From: Nonlabens dokdonensis DSW-6
Lineage (GTDB): Bacteria > Bacteroidota > Bacteroidia > Flavobacteriales > Flavobacteriaceae
Direction: 5' to 3'
NCBI RefSeq assembly: GCF_000332115.1
Contig: NC_020156.1
Span: forward strand, 992,001-1,056,000
DNA: 64,000 nucleotides
A model generated the notes under the pieces. That model had not been told where the DNA came from, did no database searches, and saw only the letters and a list, made by a program, of their open reading frames with translations. Shown in pieces: positions 26,453-34,122 of the stretch (the first letter of the stretch is position 1; every line of letters begins with the position of its first letter). A program made the position numbers and the translations under genes.

Positions 26453-27700
26453 ATGCTTTTTACCCAAGAACACAAACCGCACTGGAAACTCTCTTCACGC
26501 ATATTATTTAGATTCATCTTTTTATTCTTAGGCGGATTTATAATCATGATGCCAGCCAGATATTTGTTCAGTCCATTGCTGGTATGGATAGGAGAAAACA
26601 TTTTTGAATCAACTGGTAGGTTACAATTAGAGTCTACAGGAAGCGGTGACGATACCATGGCATGGCTATCGTTGTTCCTGCAATTAATATTGGCAATTTT
26701 AGGAACTGTCATCTGGTCGGTAATAGATCGCAAGCGTTTATCCTATAATAATCTGTATTATTGGTTCCGTACTTTCCTGCGTGCTTTTGTATCATTTTTT
26801 ATGCTACTGTATGGCTTTGCAAAGGTATTTCTCATACAGTTCAATGAACCTTCCTTACTGGACTTATTACAACCTTTTGGGGAAATGTCACCTATGGGAC
26901 TGGCATGGGCTTATATGGGTTTTAGTCCGGCATTTGGGATTTTTACAGGCTTGCTTGAGCTCATTGCAGGAATACTCTTGATTTCTAAACGTACTCAAAC
27001 TTTAGGGGCATTTATGGTGGTAGGTGTCATGACTCATGTAGCAGTAATGAACCTATGCTTTGACATTCCGGTTAAAATATTCTCAATTCACTTAGCTTTA
27101 ATGGGGTTAGTCCTTTTTCTGAGCGATAGCAAACGTTTGTTATTTGCTTTTTTTAAAAAATCTGATATAAAAATTCCCGAAGATTATAGACCTATCAGTC
27201 CTGAATATGATCGTGTCATAAGTCTTCTCAAAATAGTAGGTGTGACACTATTAATTCTAGGTGCTATAGGATTGCGATTTCTTATCTATGTAGAACAATC
27301 TAAAGACGACACAAGAGATGAATTTTATGGTATTTGGGAAGTAGAACACTTTATTAAAAATGGTGATACAATTGCACCACTCCTTACAGAAAATGAAAGA
27401 TGGAGATACGTTATTATGCAATCACGTGATCGTGCAACCATGAAAACAATGAACGATAGTATCACTGCTTATCATTTTAAAGTAGACAGTACAAGAACCA
27501 AAGTGTCCATTTATAAACGTAACGAAACAGAGCAAATAGAGAATTTTAAAATTCAAAAAACCGACTCGTTGCATTTTCAAATAATAGGGAGACTAGACTT
27601 GGACAGTCTTGAAGTCCGACTCAAAGCTAAAAACCTAAAAGATTTCACTTTAATTAATCGAGGCTTTCACTGGGTAAATGAAATGCCTTATAACAAATAG
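26453..27700 (+). CDS. DoxX-like membrane protein with C-terminal soluble domain
   Basis: The 415-residue protein has about seven membrane helices. The central block (LRAFVSFFMLLYGFAKVFLIQF ... GLLELIAGILLISKRTQTLGAFMVVGVMTHVAVMNLCFDIPVKIFSIHLALMGLVLFL) matches the DoxX/SURF4 pattern. After the last helix (about residue 290) a roughly 125-residue domain (YGIWEVEHFIKNGDTIAP ... LNRGFHWVNEMPYNK) resembles lipocalin-like add-ons seen on flavobacterial homologues. DoxX proteins are linked to quinol or sulfur redox chemistry in some species; the role here is unknown. Confidence 0.75.
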   Translation: MLFTQEHKPHWKLSSRILFRFIFLFLGGFIIMMPARYLFSPLLVWIGENIFESTGRLQLESTGSGDDTMAWLSLFLQLILAILGTVIWSVIDRKRLSYNNLYYWFRTFLRAFVSFFMLLYGFAKVFLIQFNEPSLLDLLQPFGEMSPMGLAWAYMGFSPAFGIFTGLLELIAGILLISKRTQTLGAFMVVGVMTHVAVMNLCFDIPVKIFSIHLALMGLVLFLSDSKRLLFAFFKKSDIKIPEDYRPISPEYDRVISLLKIVGVTLLILGAIGLRFLIYVEQSKDDTRDEFYGIWEVEHFIKNGDTIAPLLTENERWRYVIMQSRDRATMKTMNDSITAYHFKVDSTRTKVSIYKRNETEQIENFKIQKTDSLHFQIIGRLDLDSLEVRLKAKNLKDFTLINRGFHWVNEMPYNK

Positions 27701-27783
27701 ATCACAGTCGTATCACCTATTTTATAAATTATTTAAAACATACTGCCTGTTTTAATTTTCATTTTATTTTTACTTTTTTATCC

Positions 27784-27824
27784 TCTACACTTGTAGAATT
27801 AAAATATTGTTCTACATTTGTAGA
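27784..27824 (+). promoter_or_regulatory. Twin BlaI-type operators overlapping a promoter
   Basis: TCTACACTTGTAGA (27784-27797) and TCTACATTTGTAGA (27811-27824) are perfect-arm dyads of the TACA..TGTA type bound by BlaI/MecI repressors, 27 bases apart. The second contains TACATTTG, a -7 box of the TAnnTTTG type. The TTG of the first lies 19 bases upstream, in the -33 position. Repressor binding would cover both promoter boxes. Confidence 0.75.
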
Positions 27825-27845
27825 GTTGGTTTTAAAAACGTAGAA

Positions 27846-28211
27846 ATGAAATTGTCAAAAACCGAAGAAGATCTTATGAGTCATTTATGGAAGCTTGAAA
27901 AAGCTTTTATGAAAGAGCTCTTAGATGAGTATCCAGATCCCAAACCTGCAACTACTACCATTGCAACGCTGTTAAAACGTATGACAGACAAAGGTTTTGT
28001 AGGTTACGAACTGTTCGGTAAAAGTCGCCAGTATAGACCGCTCGTGAAAAAAAGCGATTACTTCTCAAAACATGTTAATGGGTTGATCAAAAACTTTTTT
28101 AACGATAGCGCTTCTCAATTTGCCTCATTTTTTACTAAAGAAACCGATTTAAGTAAAAAAGAGCTGGAAGAACTTAGAAAAATCATCGATCGTCAAATTG
28201 AAAATAAATAA
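27846..28211 (+). CDS. BlaI/MecI/CopY-family repressor
   Basis: I take the ATG at 27846 (MKLSKTEEDLMSHLWKLEKAF), not the upstream ATG at 27807, which lies inside the operator/promoter region. The 121-residue protein has a BlaI winged helix (YPDPKPATTTIATLLKRMTDKGFVGYELFGKSRQYRPLV) and a C-terminal dimerisation helix region. It precedes an M56 peptidase gene by two bases. In this family the membrane peptidase triggers cleavage of the repressor on sensing a signal; two matching operators sit upstream. Confidence 0.93.
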   Translation: MKLSKTEEDLMSHLWKLEKAFMKELLDEYPDPKPATTTIATLLKRMTDKGFVGYELFGKSRQYRPLVKKSDYFSKHVNGLIKNFFNDSASQFASFFTKETDLSKKELEELRKIIDRQIENK

Positions 28212-28213
28212 TC

Positions 28214-30178
28214 ATGGAACATTTCATAATCAATTCTTCAGTTTGTTTATTTGTTTTGTGGCTGGCTTATAAACTGTTGCTAGAGAATACGTCATGGCAT
28301 GTATTTAAAAGATGGTTTTTAATCGGTTCTTTAATTATTTCTTTATGCATTCCTTTTATTGTGGTAGAAACTATTGTAGTTCCTATTGAGCAAACTCCTT
28401 TTGCGGCTTATGAGTTAGCTTTAGAAGAAACGATTATTGAAGAAACTGCTTTTGAAGTGAATTGGTGGTATGTTACACTAGGTATTTATATAATAGGTTT
28501 TGTAGTCATGTTATGGCGTTTTGGTAAAAACTTGAACTCTTTTAGAATCCAACAAGAAGATGAAATCAGTTCTTATAAAACCTATCAGCTTATTTTACGC
28601 AATCAAATAACTATACCTCATTCCTTTCTCAAACGCATTTTTGTCTCTAAAAAAGACCATGGAACCAACAAAATACCTGCGGTCGTTTTAGAGCATGAAA
28701 AAGCGCATTTAGATCAAAAACACACGCTTGACATTTTATTTATAGAATCTTTGATAGTGCTCTTCTGGTTCAACCCAATATTGTACATCATCAGGTATTC
28801 TATGAAGTTAAATCACGAGTTTCTTGCAGATCGAGTGGTTTTAAATCAAGGCATTACTACCACAGAGTACCAACAGTTATTGTTAGATCACGCCACCACC
28901 AGTTATGAGCAGTCTATGGCAAACACATTTACTTTTCCCATTATTAAAAAAAGATTTCACATTATGAAAACACATACATCAAACACAAGTCTAGTCTTAA
29001 GAAGTCTAGCATTGATACCTATTCTAGCTTTACTAGTTATTAGTTGCGGTAAGGAAGAAACTGAATTTATAGAAATAGAAGAAACAGTCATCGAAGAACA
29101 ACAAAATAACCGTAAGATAATTGCAGTAGACCCATCAGATCCAGAAGGGAATATCACCATAAACGGTGAACCACATTTCTATAAAATCAAAGGGGAAAAA
29201 ATTGAGATTTATGATCAAAACGGTATTTTGCAAGATTTTGAAAGCCAAGGCTATGAGGTTGTAAAAGCCGATGAAATCATTGAAGTTGTTGAAGTGTTAG
29301 AAAACTTAACTCCTGAAGACATTACCACCTATAATCAACTAGCTAAAAAACATGAGCAATACATGAAGCTCAAGGATCAATTGATTGTTTGGGAAAATGA
29401 AACTGCGCACATGCAAACCGTCTTCAATTCTATGAATGAAGAACAACGTGCTGCAAATGAACCATGGCCATTTACTGGCACACACTATGGTGTGGAATAT
29501 AAACCAGGACAAATTCCACCACCACCGCCGCCAGCAATTATAAAGGTGGTCACCTTTGAAGAAATAGAACAATACAACTCTTGGGCTAAGCAGATAAATG
29601 ATACAAACAATGAGGCGAAGAAAACTGGAAGTAATGAATATGCTATAGTTAAAGCAAAAGACGTAAATACATTTAAATCCATCTACGATAACATGACAAA
29701 AGCTCAAAAGAGTAACGCTCAGCCGTGGCCAAATCTTCCGCCACCACCGCCACCAGCCGCACCAACTGCAAACTCTGGTTATATAAAAGTCGATGGTAAT
29801 ATTTACCATTATACCTTAAAAGAAAACGACAATAACTTTTATGATCGCAAAGGAAATATTATTGACGTTTATGGAAAAACAGTAGAATACGTTAAAAAAG
29901 AAGATCTACCGCCACCACCGCCGCCAGCTGATCCTTTAGATTACATTAATGATAAAGGTGATAAAATGAACTATTACATCGATGATGTAAAAGTAAATGC
30001 AGCAAAAGCAAAAGCCTTTATAAAAAAGAATGGAAAGAAAGGTATTGAAATCGGCCCAGTTGATGGAGTGTATTCTTTGAAAATGTATACTTCATCAGAT
30101 GACAAAAGAGTTTACATAGATCAAAATCCCGATAACATTTACGGTCCTACCAGGTTAGATCGTGATTTGAAATGCTAG
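28214..30178 (+). CDS. BlaR1-type M56 metallopeptidase with polyproline-linked C-terminal repeats
   Basis: The N-terminal 280 residues are an M56 membrane peptidase. Helices lie at about 8-22, 33-52 and 85-102, the zinc motif HEKAH is at 161-165, and NHEFLADRVV (200-209) supplies the further Glu ligand. A last helix (SLALIPILALLVISC) precedes about 370 periplasmic residues. These hold three PPPPPP blocks and two related segments (FEEIEQYNSWAKQIND / FKSIYDNMTKAQKSN, before AQPWP or NEPWP). No penicillin-binding domain is visible, so it is unlikely to be a beta-lactam sensor. It pairs with the BlaI repressor two bases upstream. Confidence 0.88.
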   Translation: MEHFIINSSVCLFVLWLAYKLLLENTSWHVFKRWFLIGSLIISLCIPFIVVETIVVPIEQTPFAAYELALEETIIEETAFEVNWWYVTLGIYIIGFVVMLWRFGKNLNSFRIQQEDEISSYKTYQLILRNQITIPHSFLKRIFVSKKDHGTNKIPAVVLEHEKAHLDQKHTLDILFIESLIVLFWFNPILYIIRYSMKLNHEFLADRVVLNQGITTTEYQQLLLDHATTSYEQSMANTFTFPIIKKRFHIMKTHTSNTSLVLRSLALIPILALLVISCGKEETEFIEIEETVIEEQQNNRKIIAVDPSDPEGNITINGEPHFYKIKGEKIEIYDQNGILQDFESQGYEVVKADEIIEVVEVLENLTPEDITTYNQLAKKHEQYMKLKDQLIVWENETAHMQTVFNSMNEEQRAANEPWPFTGTHYGVEYKPGQIPPPPPPAIIKVVTFEEIEQYNSWAKQINDTNNEAKKTGSNEYAIVKAKDVNTFKSIYDNMTKAQKSNAQPWPNLPPPPPPAAPTANSGYIKVDGNIYHYTLKENDNNFYDRKGNIIDVYGKTVEYVKKEDLPPPPPPADPLDYINDKGDKMNYYIDDVKVNAAKAKAFIKKNGKKGIEIGPVDGVYSLKMYTSSDDKRVYIDQNPDNIYGPTRLDRDLKC

Positions 30179-30205
30179 ACTTAATAATAACCAAATAATT
30201 CTACC

Positions 30206-30236
30206 AAAGCCTCAATAATAATTTTTGAGGCTTTTT
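30206..30236 (+). terminator. Terminator after the BlaI/BlaR1-type operon
   Basis: AAAGCCTCAA (30206-30215) pairs with TTGAGGCTTT (30225-30234), followed by further T residues. Confidence 0.85.
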
Positions 30237-30269
30237 TAGTTCTAAATATCTTTAAGAAAACTTCTAGCC

Positions 30270-30292
30270 GATTCCCCTATGCAGCGGAATGA
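30270..30292. repeat. REP-like GTCATTCCGCT element (minus orientation)
   Basis: Read on the minus strand it gives GTCATTCCGCTGCATAGG, matching the elements at 35618, 35717 and 35816. The family forms a small hairpin from ATTCCGCT and its complement. Confidence 0.6.
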
Positions 30293-30299
30293 CCGAATG

Positions 30300-30367
30300 A
30301 ACTTGAACTCGAACTCGAACTCGAACTCGAACTCGAATTTAAACTTAAGTTTAAGTTTAGGTTTAAA
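30300..30367. repeat. Hexamer tandem tract (GAACTC)n then (TTTAAG)n-like
   Basis: Five or more GAACTC units run into degenerate AAACTT/AAGTTT units upstream of the DUF4407 gene. The units are variants of the hexamer RARTTY or its complement. Confidence 0.9.
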
Positions 30368-30429
30368 ACTGTAACAAATCATTAAAAATCACGTTAATAA
30401 GAAATAACCTCCTTATAAATCCCTTTCTT

Positions 30430-31530
30430 ATGCAATCTTTTTTCATCTTTTGCAGCGGTGCTGATGCTGAGTTACTTGACCAGTGCAGCGCCGGCGAGCG
30501 TAACAAATATGCCGGTATAGGCGCCACCGTTTTTTTTACCGCGCTCATGGCGTTTTTTGCTGCTAGTTATGCCCTATTTACAGTGTTTGACAGCTACTGG
30601 ATTGCGACAGCATTTGGTCTTGTTTGGGGTCTGTTAATCTTCAATCTAGACCGCTATATTGTTTCTACACTCAAGAAAAGTGATCGTAAGATTAATGAAT
30701 TGTGGCAGGCTGCACCACGTATTATACTTGCCATTATTATTGCTCTGGTTATTTCAAAACCTCTAGAGTTGAAGATTTTTGAAAAGGAAATCGATCAGGT
30801 GTTGCTGGAAGAGAAAAATGCGATGACTTTAGAAAATCAGGAGCAAGTTGCCTCCCTTTTTGCTGTTGAGGAGTCCGCTTTCGCGAAAGCGATACAAGAA
30901 CTAAAATCTGAAATCACCACAAAAGAAGCCGAAGTTGAAGCGCTTTACAACACATACATCACTGAAGCTGAAGGAACCTCGGGAACAAACAAGCTGGGAA
31001 AAGGACCTGTTTATAAAGAGAAAAGAGAAAAACACGACGCCGCACTGGCCGAATTACAAGCGCTGAAAACTACCAACGGTGAAAAAATCGCCGCCATAGA
31101 ATTACAACTTGCAGATCTTAATACAAAAGAAGCCACGCAACTTGCAGCATCACAACCCATCATAGAAAACTTTGACGGACTTATGGCTCGCATCGAGGCT
31201 CTGAACAAATTGCCGTTTATAACTTCGTTTTTTATATTCTTGTTATTTCTAGCCATAGAAACCTCACCGATAATTGCAAAATTGCTATCACCTAAAGGAG
31301 AATACGATTACAAATATGCAGAGCGAGAAGACCTAGTCATTTCTTGGGTGACTCAGCAAAAACAGCAGCAAACCGTTCTCGTTCAAACCGATAAAGAACT
31401 CAATAACCGAGTATACAAAGACATTGCCGACGAGGACGAACTCTACGCCTACAAAAAGAAAATCGCCAGAGAACTTATGCAAAAACAAGCCGATGCTTTT
31501 TACAGCAAACAGAAAGGTATTTTAGGGTAA
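30430..31530 (+). CDS. DUF4407 membrane protein with central coiled coil
   Basis: The 366-residue protein starts FFIFCSGADAELLDQCSAGERNKYAGIGATVFFTALMAF, the DUF4407 signature. Membrane helices lie at about 30-50, 55-75, 95-115 and 260-280, and a charged coiled coil (about 125-250) separates the third and fourth. The function is unknown; one suggestion for the family is a scaffold anchored in the inner membrane. A palindrome copy at 30876 encodes ESAFAKAIQE at the start of the coiled coil. The 414-base gap after it holds only repeats. Confidence 0.85.
   Translation: MQSFFIFCSGADAELLDQCSAGERNKYAGIGATVFFTALMAFFAASYALFTVFDSYWIATAFGLVWGLLIFNLDRYIVSTLKKSDRKINELWQAAPRIILAIIIALVISKPLELKIFEKEIDQVLLEEKNAMTLENQEQVASLFAVEESAFAKAIQELKSEITTKEAEVEALYNTYITEAEGTSGTNKLGKGPVYKEKREKHDAALAELQALKTTNGEKIAAIELQLADLNTKEATQLAASQPIIENFDGLMARIEALNKLPFITSFFIFLLFLAIETSPIIAKLLSPKGEYDYKYAEREDLVISWVTQQKQQQTVLVQTDKELNNRVYKDIADEDELYAYKKKIARELMQKQADAFYSKQKGILG
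30876..30891. repeat. 16-bp palindrome, copy 8 (exact, intragenic)
   Basis: Inside the DUF4407 gene, read in frame as AFAKA. Confidence 0.95.
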
Positions 31531-31618
31531 GTATTTTTAATTTTTGAATTAGATATTTAACATGAATTCAATCTAGAGATATTTCGAGTTTAATTAATTA
31601 ACAGTAGTGATTTAAAGC

Positions 31619-31705
31619 TCCTCGCCTTAGAAAAGGCGAGGACAGATTGGCCTCGTCGCACCAGCGGCGATGCAATCAGGAGTGGTTGGAGGTCTGGTGA
31701 CCTTG
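31619..31705. repeat. GC-rich block headed by a 10-bp hairpin
   Basis: TCCTCGCCTT (31619-31628) and AAGGCGAGGA (31633-31642) form a perfect stem with a four-base loop. More GC-rich DNA with small inverted repeats (CGC/GCG, GGT/ACC) follows. The composition contrasts with the A+T-rich surroundings, and it looks like a REP- or MITE-type remnant. Confidence 0.5.
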
Positions 31706-31813
31706 ATGAATAAATTCCATCTTTGTAAACTTAAAGTATCACAGTGAATTTCCTAGGTCGTTTTGCACATCTAAGATTATTAATCTAAGGAATGTACATC
31801 TCGCTATTGCGCT

Positions 31814-31888
31814 AAAACCTGTGAGGTTGCCTTAATCAGTACTTTGTTCAATTTCAATCCTTATTTAATAGGCGAAACCTCACAGGTT
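31814..31888. repeat. AACCTGTGAGGTT-bounded dispersed element
   Basis: AACCTGTGAGGTT (31816-31828) and AACCTCACAGGTT (31876-31888) are inverted copies around a 47-base core. The core (GCC... AATTTCAATC ... TTTAATAGGC) is similar to that of the element at 35865-35939. Confidence 0.75.
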
Positions 31889-31914
31889 ATTCCAACTATT
31901 ACTTATTTATTACA

Positions 31915-31946
31915 AATTCGAGATCGAATTCAAATTCAAATTCATT
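31915..31946. repeat. Short RARTTY hexamer tract
   Basis: Variants of GAATTC/AAATTC abut the stop codon of the App1-domain gene. Confidence 0.6.
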
Positions 31947-32973
31947 AGACAATCCAACCATTTGCTCTAGCGTGTGCCACAGCTTCTTTAGATTCTTTTA
32001 CCAGTAACATTGGGCAAATCGTGAATGAATCGGCTATGGATTGTACTCGTTGCATTTTCTTTTTGTGCTCTACAGATCGCAGGTAAATCGCTAGAATACG
32101 ATCTGGAAATTGTTGTGCCGTATCCTTATAATAATCTACATCGTGCTCGCCACTATCGCCTATCAAGATAAATTTCATATCTGGATAATGTTTCAAAATA
32201 TTGAGTAACTCATGTTCTTTATGAGGCCGTTTTAATTTAGGTGTTCTGTCCCATGGCGTAGGGAAATCTCTTAGTAGAATCGGCCCTTTTGGAAAGCCGT
32301 GAAAGTCTAGAAATTTCTCTAAATACTTGTATAAATTCCACGGGCTATTACTTAAATAAAACATGGGGTTTTGACCTTTAGAAGATGGTCCGCGATGTAA
32401 TAACTGGTAAAAACTAGCGGCTCCTTTTAACGGCAACCTACGATCGTAATTTTTAAAAAAAGTATTAAAAGCTACGCGTATCTTAAGAAAACTCGTGACG
32501 CCAGTATGCATGATCGTATCGTCTATGTCGCTTATCACACCATATGCCGCCTCAGAATAAGGCACTAAAGTTTCTCCAGTAAATTTATTGATCTTGATGC
32601 GTTTTTGTCGTTTCGCTTTCGCGAAAGCGGAATTATCTTCATCAAAACTTACTGTGATAAGTAAATATCCTTCTTCATCAGTGAGGTTGTGCAAGTTGAA
32701 ATCTGTGGCAATATTAAAGAGAAAATAGCCTTCATGGTCTGCTTTTACCTCAAAAAATTTACCGTTAGGTAAGGTGAGTTTTACTTGAGCATTTCTTATC
32801 TCGTCGGTCTTAAACGTACGCCATGTATTGCGCAAGGTTTGATACAAGGTTTGCTGCTCGTAATGCTTTAATGGCTGGTCTTCTAAAGCGCGGCCTCTTA
32901 CATACAAATGACTTTCCCCACTGTAGGTGCGGTAAATATCGAGTATCCAAGGATCACGTTTAAAAATTGCCAT
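31945..32973 (-). CDS. App1-domain (DUF2183) phosphatase-like protein
   Basis: The catalytic domain begins at about residue 140 with YGVISDIDDTIM (DxDxT motif at 149-153), the HAD-like nucleophile motif of the App1 phosphatidate phosphatase domain. It continues with MFYLSNSPWNLYKYLEKFLDFHGFPKGPILLRDF and FILIGDSGEHDVDYY, both typical of the family. The N-terminal 110 residues form a beta-rich domain (VKLTLPNGKFFEVKADHEGYFLF). No signal peptide. The bacterial substrate is unknown. The palindrome copy at 32614 adds DNSAFAKAKRQ between the two domains. Confidence 0.88.
   Translation of the reverse strand: MAIFKRDPWILDIYRTYSGESHLYVRGRALEDQPLKHYEQQTLYQTLRNTWRTFKTDEIRNAQVKLTLPNGKFFEVKADHEGYFLFNIATDFNLHNLTDEEGYLLITVSFDEDNSAFAKAKRQKRIKINKFTGETLVPYSEAAYGVISDIDDTIMHTGVTSFLKIRVAFNTFFKNYDRRLPLKGAASFYQLLHRGPSSKGQNPMFYLSNSPWNLYKYLEKFLDFHGFPKGPILLRDFPTPWDRTPKLKRPHKEHELLNILKHYPDMKFILIGDSGEHDVDYYKDTAQQFPDRILAIYLRSVEHKKKMQRVQSIADSFTICPMLLVKESKEAVAHARANGWIV
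32614..32629. repeat. 16-bp palindrome, copy 9 (exact, intragenic)
   Basis: In the App1-domain gene, read in frame as AFAKA, at the interdomain linker. Confidence 0.95.
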
Positions 32974-33038
32974 GACGTGAAAATAATAGATTTATGCGAA
33001 CTGATTTTAAGAATGCCTGTTTTTTAAGAGCTGATGAC

Positions 33039-33209
33039 TTAGTTTTTGGTTCTTAACTGACGTAATGCATACCAGATTGCCATTAAAAATAGAAAACCGA
33101 ACCATATAAAACTGCGATTGCGCTCACCATCGGCAATTTTATAACCTATAATGCATAGACTGATAACGCACATAGCGATAAGGAGTTTATAAAACCATTT
33201 TGGAATCAT
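33039..33209 (-). CDS. Small membrane protein, 56 residues
   Basis: An ATG at 33209 opens a frame reading MIPKWFYKLLIAMCVISLCIIGYKIADGERNRSFIWFGFLFLMAIWYALRQLRTKN. It has two membrane helices with a charged loop and a positively charged C-terminus, which is typical of a real small membrane protein. It sits between the App1-domain gene and the metallophosphoesterase gene on the same strand. An 8-base tandem repeat (GTGATTAG) immediately upstream leaves no obvious ribosome-binding site. I recognise no family. Confidence 0.65.
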   Translation of the reverse strand: MIPKWFYKLLIAMCVISLCIIGYKIADGERNRSFIWFGFLFLMAIWYALRQLRTKN

Positions 33210-33238
33210 GTGATTAGGTGATTAGGTGATTAGGTGAC
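33210..33238. repeat. Octamer tandem repeat (GTGATTAG)3
   Basis: Three consecutive units lie directly upstream of the small membrane protein start codon. Confidence 0.85.
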
Positions 33239-33288
33239 AATTAATATTTAAGATACACAAATGAAAATTTAATTCTCAAATAAAGATA

Positions 33289-34122
33289 CTAATAAGAGCT
33301 CAATTCCAGTTTTTTACCTTTTAATAATCGCTCCTCTTCTGGAAGAATCTCCATATTATCCCAGATTCCGGTTTCTAGAGTTTGAGCATATTCATTAGGC
33401 AACTGGTGTTTTCTCATCTCATGTATTGCAGTTGCATGGTTGTAAGAAAGTGGAATGTGCTGGTATTCCAAACCATTTGCATCATCTATGATCATTGCCC
33501 AAGTGTGTAAATTACCATCATTTGCAGGCATTCCTATCACGCCTGGATTAAGCCATAACTGATTTTTATTTTGATCCATAAATGGCAAACCGCAATGTCC
33601 AGCGATGACGACTTCAGCGTTTAGAGCGTCTAGACTAGCTTGTTTTTTTTTCCAGTCTGTAGACTTGAAGATGAACTGAGAAACGTGATCGTAGCTTCCG
33701 TGTACTACTCCTACTTTATTCCCAGCATAATTGAACATTATATGATCTGGCAAGGCCTTGAAGTAGTCTTTTGAGCTGGTGTGTAGGTTTGCTTTCGCGA
33801 AAGCGTACCAAATCTCACTAAAATTATCACAGCGAGAGCCTTGAGTAAAGTCACAACCACAGTCGTCTTGATCATCTCGCAACTGAATTTCTACATTACC
33901 CAAAATACTGTGTGCGCCCCAATTTTTAAATAGCTTTAGCGTTTCTTGAGGCTGACCACAATAACCTATAATATCGCCAGTGCAAATACAATTATCTGGT
34001 GCGATACCATGTTGCTGGGCTACTTGCATCAAGCTTTGTAAAGCTTGTAAATTGCTGTAAACACCTCCAAAAAGAAGCATCTTTCCTGTCTTACGACCTA
34101 AATCTATGATCTTTTTATCCAT
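33289..34122 (-). CDS. Calcineurin-like metallophosphoesterase
   Basis: The 277-residue protein has a metal-binding phosphoesterase core: LFGGVYSNLQALQSL (the expected GDxHxN is degenerate here), CICTGDIIGYCG (Asp), SILGNVEIQL (GN, often GNHE), VVHGSYDHV (His) and VIAGHCGLPF (GHxH-like). It resembles the YfcE/diadenosine-tetraphosphatase-like group with atypical first and last motifs, so catalytic competence is uncertain. Its start lies inside the end of the symporter gene (19-base overlap), indicating translational coupling. It contains the palindrome copy at 33790 (YAFAKAN). Confidence 0.75.
   Translation of the reverse strand: MDKKIIDLGRKTGKMLLFGGVYSNLQALQSLMQVAQQHGIAPDNCICTGDIIGYCGQPQETLKLFKNWGAHSILGNVEIQLRDDQDDCGCDFTQGSRCDNFSEIWYAFAKANLHTSSKDYFKALPDHIMFNYAGNKVGVVHGSYDHVSQFIFKSTDWKKKQASLDALNAEVVIAGHCGLPFMDQNKNQLWLNPGVIGMPANDGNLHTWAMIIDDANGLEYQHIPLSYNHATAIHEMRKHQLPNEYAQTLETGIWDNMEILPEEERLLKGKKLELSSY
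33790..33805. repeat. 16-bp palindrome, copy 10 (one mismatch, intragenic)
   Basis: First C replaced by T; in the phosphoesterase gene, in frame as AFAKA. Confidence 0.9.

Larger units (their letters stand above)
31531..31944. other. Repeat-rich gene-free stretch
   Basis: No credible ORF in 414 bases. It holds a hairpin-headed GC-rich block (31619-31705), an AACCTSNSAGGTT-flanked element (31814-31888) and a short hexamer tract (31915-31946). Confidence 0.7.

Noticed and set aside
29339..29809. 156-residue minus-strand ORF with Trp-rich runs
   Set aside because: It is the antisense shadow of the polyproline-coding part of the M56 peptidase gene.
30300..30367. CRISPR-like array
   Set aside because: Units are six bases with no spacers, and there are no cas genes in the window.
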